Below, one piece after another: positions 4,198 to 5,394 of a DNA stretch of 5,394 bases; within the stretch, counting starts at the first letter, position 1, and every line of letters begins with the position of its first letter. The position numbers and the translations under genes are program-made. Under the pieces are notes generated by a model. It was not told where the DNA came from. It did not search any database and saw nothing but the letters and a program-made list of their open reading frames with translations. The stretch is from Beijerinckiaceae bacterium (GTDB taxonomy: Bacteria > Pseudomonadota > Alphaproteobacteria > Rhizobiales > Beijerinckiaceae). The stretch is taken from assembly GCA_947456315.1 (NCBI GenBank), contig CANGRU010000139.1, positions 1 to 5,394 of the forward strand. The letters are read 5' to 3'.

Positions 4198-5394
4198 ATG
4201 GCTGACCCGATCCCGTCCCGCTCGTTTAACGATCCCGCCCGCCAAGCCGCGGCTTTGCTGGTGCGCCTTGGTCTGGCCGTCTTGGCCGTGGGTGTGCCCA
4301 CGGGCTCGCTCATATCGCGGCGCGCGATCTTCACGCTGATGCCGGTTGGCGCGGCGCTGATTTTGATTGGTGTATTGTTGGACCCCAAAGGCGCACATCT
4401 GGCGCGCTTGCAGGCGGCTTTGTTCAGACCCTTGGGATTGGTCACTCTCTTCTTGTTGGGCTGGGCATTGCTCAGTCTGGTCTGGACGCCCTTTATCGCT
4501 GTTGCTGGCGAGCGTTATGTGAAATCAGCCGGCACATTGCTGTTTGCCATGATTGTCAGCATTGCTCTGCCGCCACATACCAAGACCTCCAATCTCTATC
4601 TCTTGCCGCTGGGTCTGGCGATCGGAGCGATTGCCACGACGATCCTCGGATCACTCATCTCGGCTGATGGCGTGCAAGATCTTGAAGGCTCGACACTGGA
4701 TCGCGCCGCTCTGACGCTGAGCATGATGGTCTGGCCTGCTCTGGCCGCTTTGGCGGTGCGGGATCGGTGGATGTCCGCAGGCTTGTTGGCGGTCGCCGTT
4801 GCGGTCGCCGTCATTGCTGTCTGGTTGCCAAGCGTGCTCGGCGCCTTGGCTGCCGGTGCGCTGGTTTTTTCCTTGTGCAATTCGGCGCAACTGCGCGTCG
4901 GGCGGATGTTTGGCACAACCATCGCCATCCTCATTCTGTGTGCGCCGGCCATTCCGTTTGCGCTGGCGCCACTCATGCGCTCAGCCACACATGGTTTTGC
5001 GATTTCCATGCAGACAGCTGAAGCTTTCTTCACCGCTGAAGGGTTGCGTCTGATCGCGGGTCACGGCTTTGATACATTCACGCGTGGTTTGCAGATGGGT
5101 TATCTGCCCAGCGCCATGCCGCGCAATATCATCTTTGAAATCTGGTACGAGCTTGGCTTGCTGGGTGCGGCATCAGCGGCACTGGTGGTTTGGACTGCTT
5201 TTTGGGCAGCTACATCCTATTTGCCCAAGCCGCTGACCGGCTTTGTTCAGGGCGCGCTTGTGTGCGGCTTCATATTGGCGCTCACAGGTTTGGTTACGCT
5301 GCAGATTTGGTGGCTGACGATTCTGGCTGTGGCAGGTATTTTGTTCACGCTGGTCGCCAAAGGCCAATATCGCACGCAGCGACCAGCCGCCAAG
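4198..5394 (+). CDS. O-antigen ligase/polymerase-like polytopic membrane protein (Wzy_C type), 3' end cut by window edge
   Basis: The frame is open from ATG 4198 to the last base, giving 399 residues without a stop, so only the very end is missing if the protein has the usual 400-450 residues. An in-frame TGA at 4162-4164 limits the start. ATG 4198 is preferred although its ribosome binding site (GAG, 4191-4193) is poor; TTG at 4189 is the alternative. About eleven or twelve hydrophobic segments are seen, roughly at 20-40, 43-62, 78-97, 110-124, 131-152, 168-188, 192-210, 212-228, 239-260, 312-337, 345-365 and 366-386. A long loop at about 261-311 precedes the tenth. The loop and next helix carry the family signature: AGHGFDTF (287-294), then PRNIIFEIWYELGLLG (308-323). 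LLGWALLSLVWTP (86-98) is also typical. Such proteins join or polymerise glycans on lipid carriers at the periplasmic face. The usual PHN is PRN here (Arg309). Ligase, polymerase or other glycan transfer cannot be told apart, and no other glycan genes are visible. Confidence 0.72.
   Translation, partial: MADPIPSRSFNDPARQAAALLVRLGLAVLAVGVPTGSLISRRAIFTLMPVGAALILIGVLLDPKGAHLARLQAALFRPLGLVTLFLLGWALLSLVWTPFIAVAGERYVKSAGTLLFAMIVSIALPPHTKTSNLYLLPLGLAIGAIATTILGSLISADGVQDLEGSTLDRAALTLSMMVWPALAALAVRDRWMSAGLLAVAVAVAVIAVWLPSVLGALAAGALVFSLCNSAQLRVGRMFGTTIAILILCAPAIPFALAPLMRSATHGFAISMQTAEAFFTAEGLRLIAGHGFDTFTRGLQMGYLPSAMPRNIIFEIWYELGLLGAASAALVVWTAFWAATSYLPKPLTGFVQGALVCGFILALTGLVTLQIWWLTILAVAGILFTLVAKGQYRTQRPAAK

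Noticed and set aside
4135..5033. Several minus-strand open frames of 79-145 codons in the right-hand part
   Set aside because: The plus strand is open from 4198 to the window edge and encodes a coherent membrane protein with a family signature, so the minus frames are shadows.

Overview
The window looks like chromosomal DNA of a moderately GC-rich Gram-negative bacterium, most likely an alphaproteobacterium of the Hyphomicrobiales type. This rests on the codon and protein style, the strong GGGAGGA ribosome binding sites, and the resemblance of the exported isochorismatase-fold proteins to those remembered from Bradyrhizobium-like genomes. It is inference; no marker gene fixes the taxon. No mobile element, CRISPR array, tRNA or rRNA was seen.

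Layout. (1) Positions 1-962 hold the end of a plus-strand operon: the C-terminus of a Vgb-like beta-propeller protein, then an exported isochorismatase-fold protein. (2) A perfect 10-bp hairpin with a T-run on one side and an A-run on the other (974-1013) separates this from a convergent minus-strand gene (1017-1649). That gene encodes a second exported isochorismatase-fold protein, clearly a paralogue of the first. (3) A 153-bp divergent intergenic region (1650-1802) carries two near-identical ribosome binding sites and an imperfect dyad that could be an operator. (4) Positions 1803-3638 encode a 611-residue thiamine-diphosphate enzyme related to benzoylformate decarboxylase and acetolactate synthase. 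(5) arfB, the peptidyl-tRNA hydrolase-type ribosome rescue factor, follows 36 bp later (3675-4094). A strong hairpin sits directly against its start codon. (6) After a short gap with a small hairpin, a polytopic membrane protein of the O-antigen ligase/polymerase type runs off the right edge (4198-5394).

The most interesting point is the paralogous isochorismatase-fold pair. Both have a signal peptide, both keep the catalytic Asp and Lys of the cysteine-hydrolase triad, and both lack the nucleophilic Cys (Ala in one, Ser in the other). Both also share a C-X7-C motif (CT...RPRC) right after the catalytic Asp, which could form a disulfide in the periplasm. They may be binding proteins or enzymes with altered chemistry. 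Beside them are a possibly exported beta-propeller protein and a 2-oxoacid-type ThDP enzyme of unknown substrate, which suggests an accessory small-molecule or aromatic/2-oxoacid function, though nothing in the sequence proves the genes act together. arfB and the membrane protein look unrelated to this theme.
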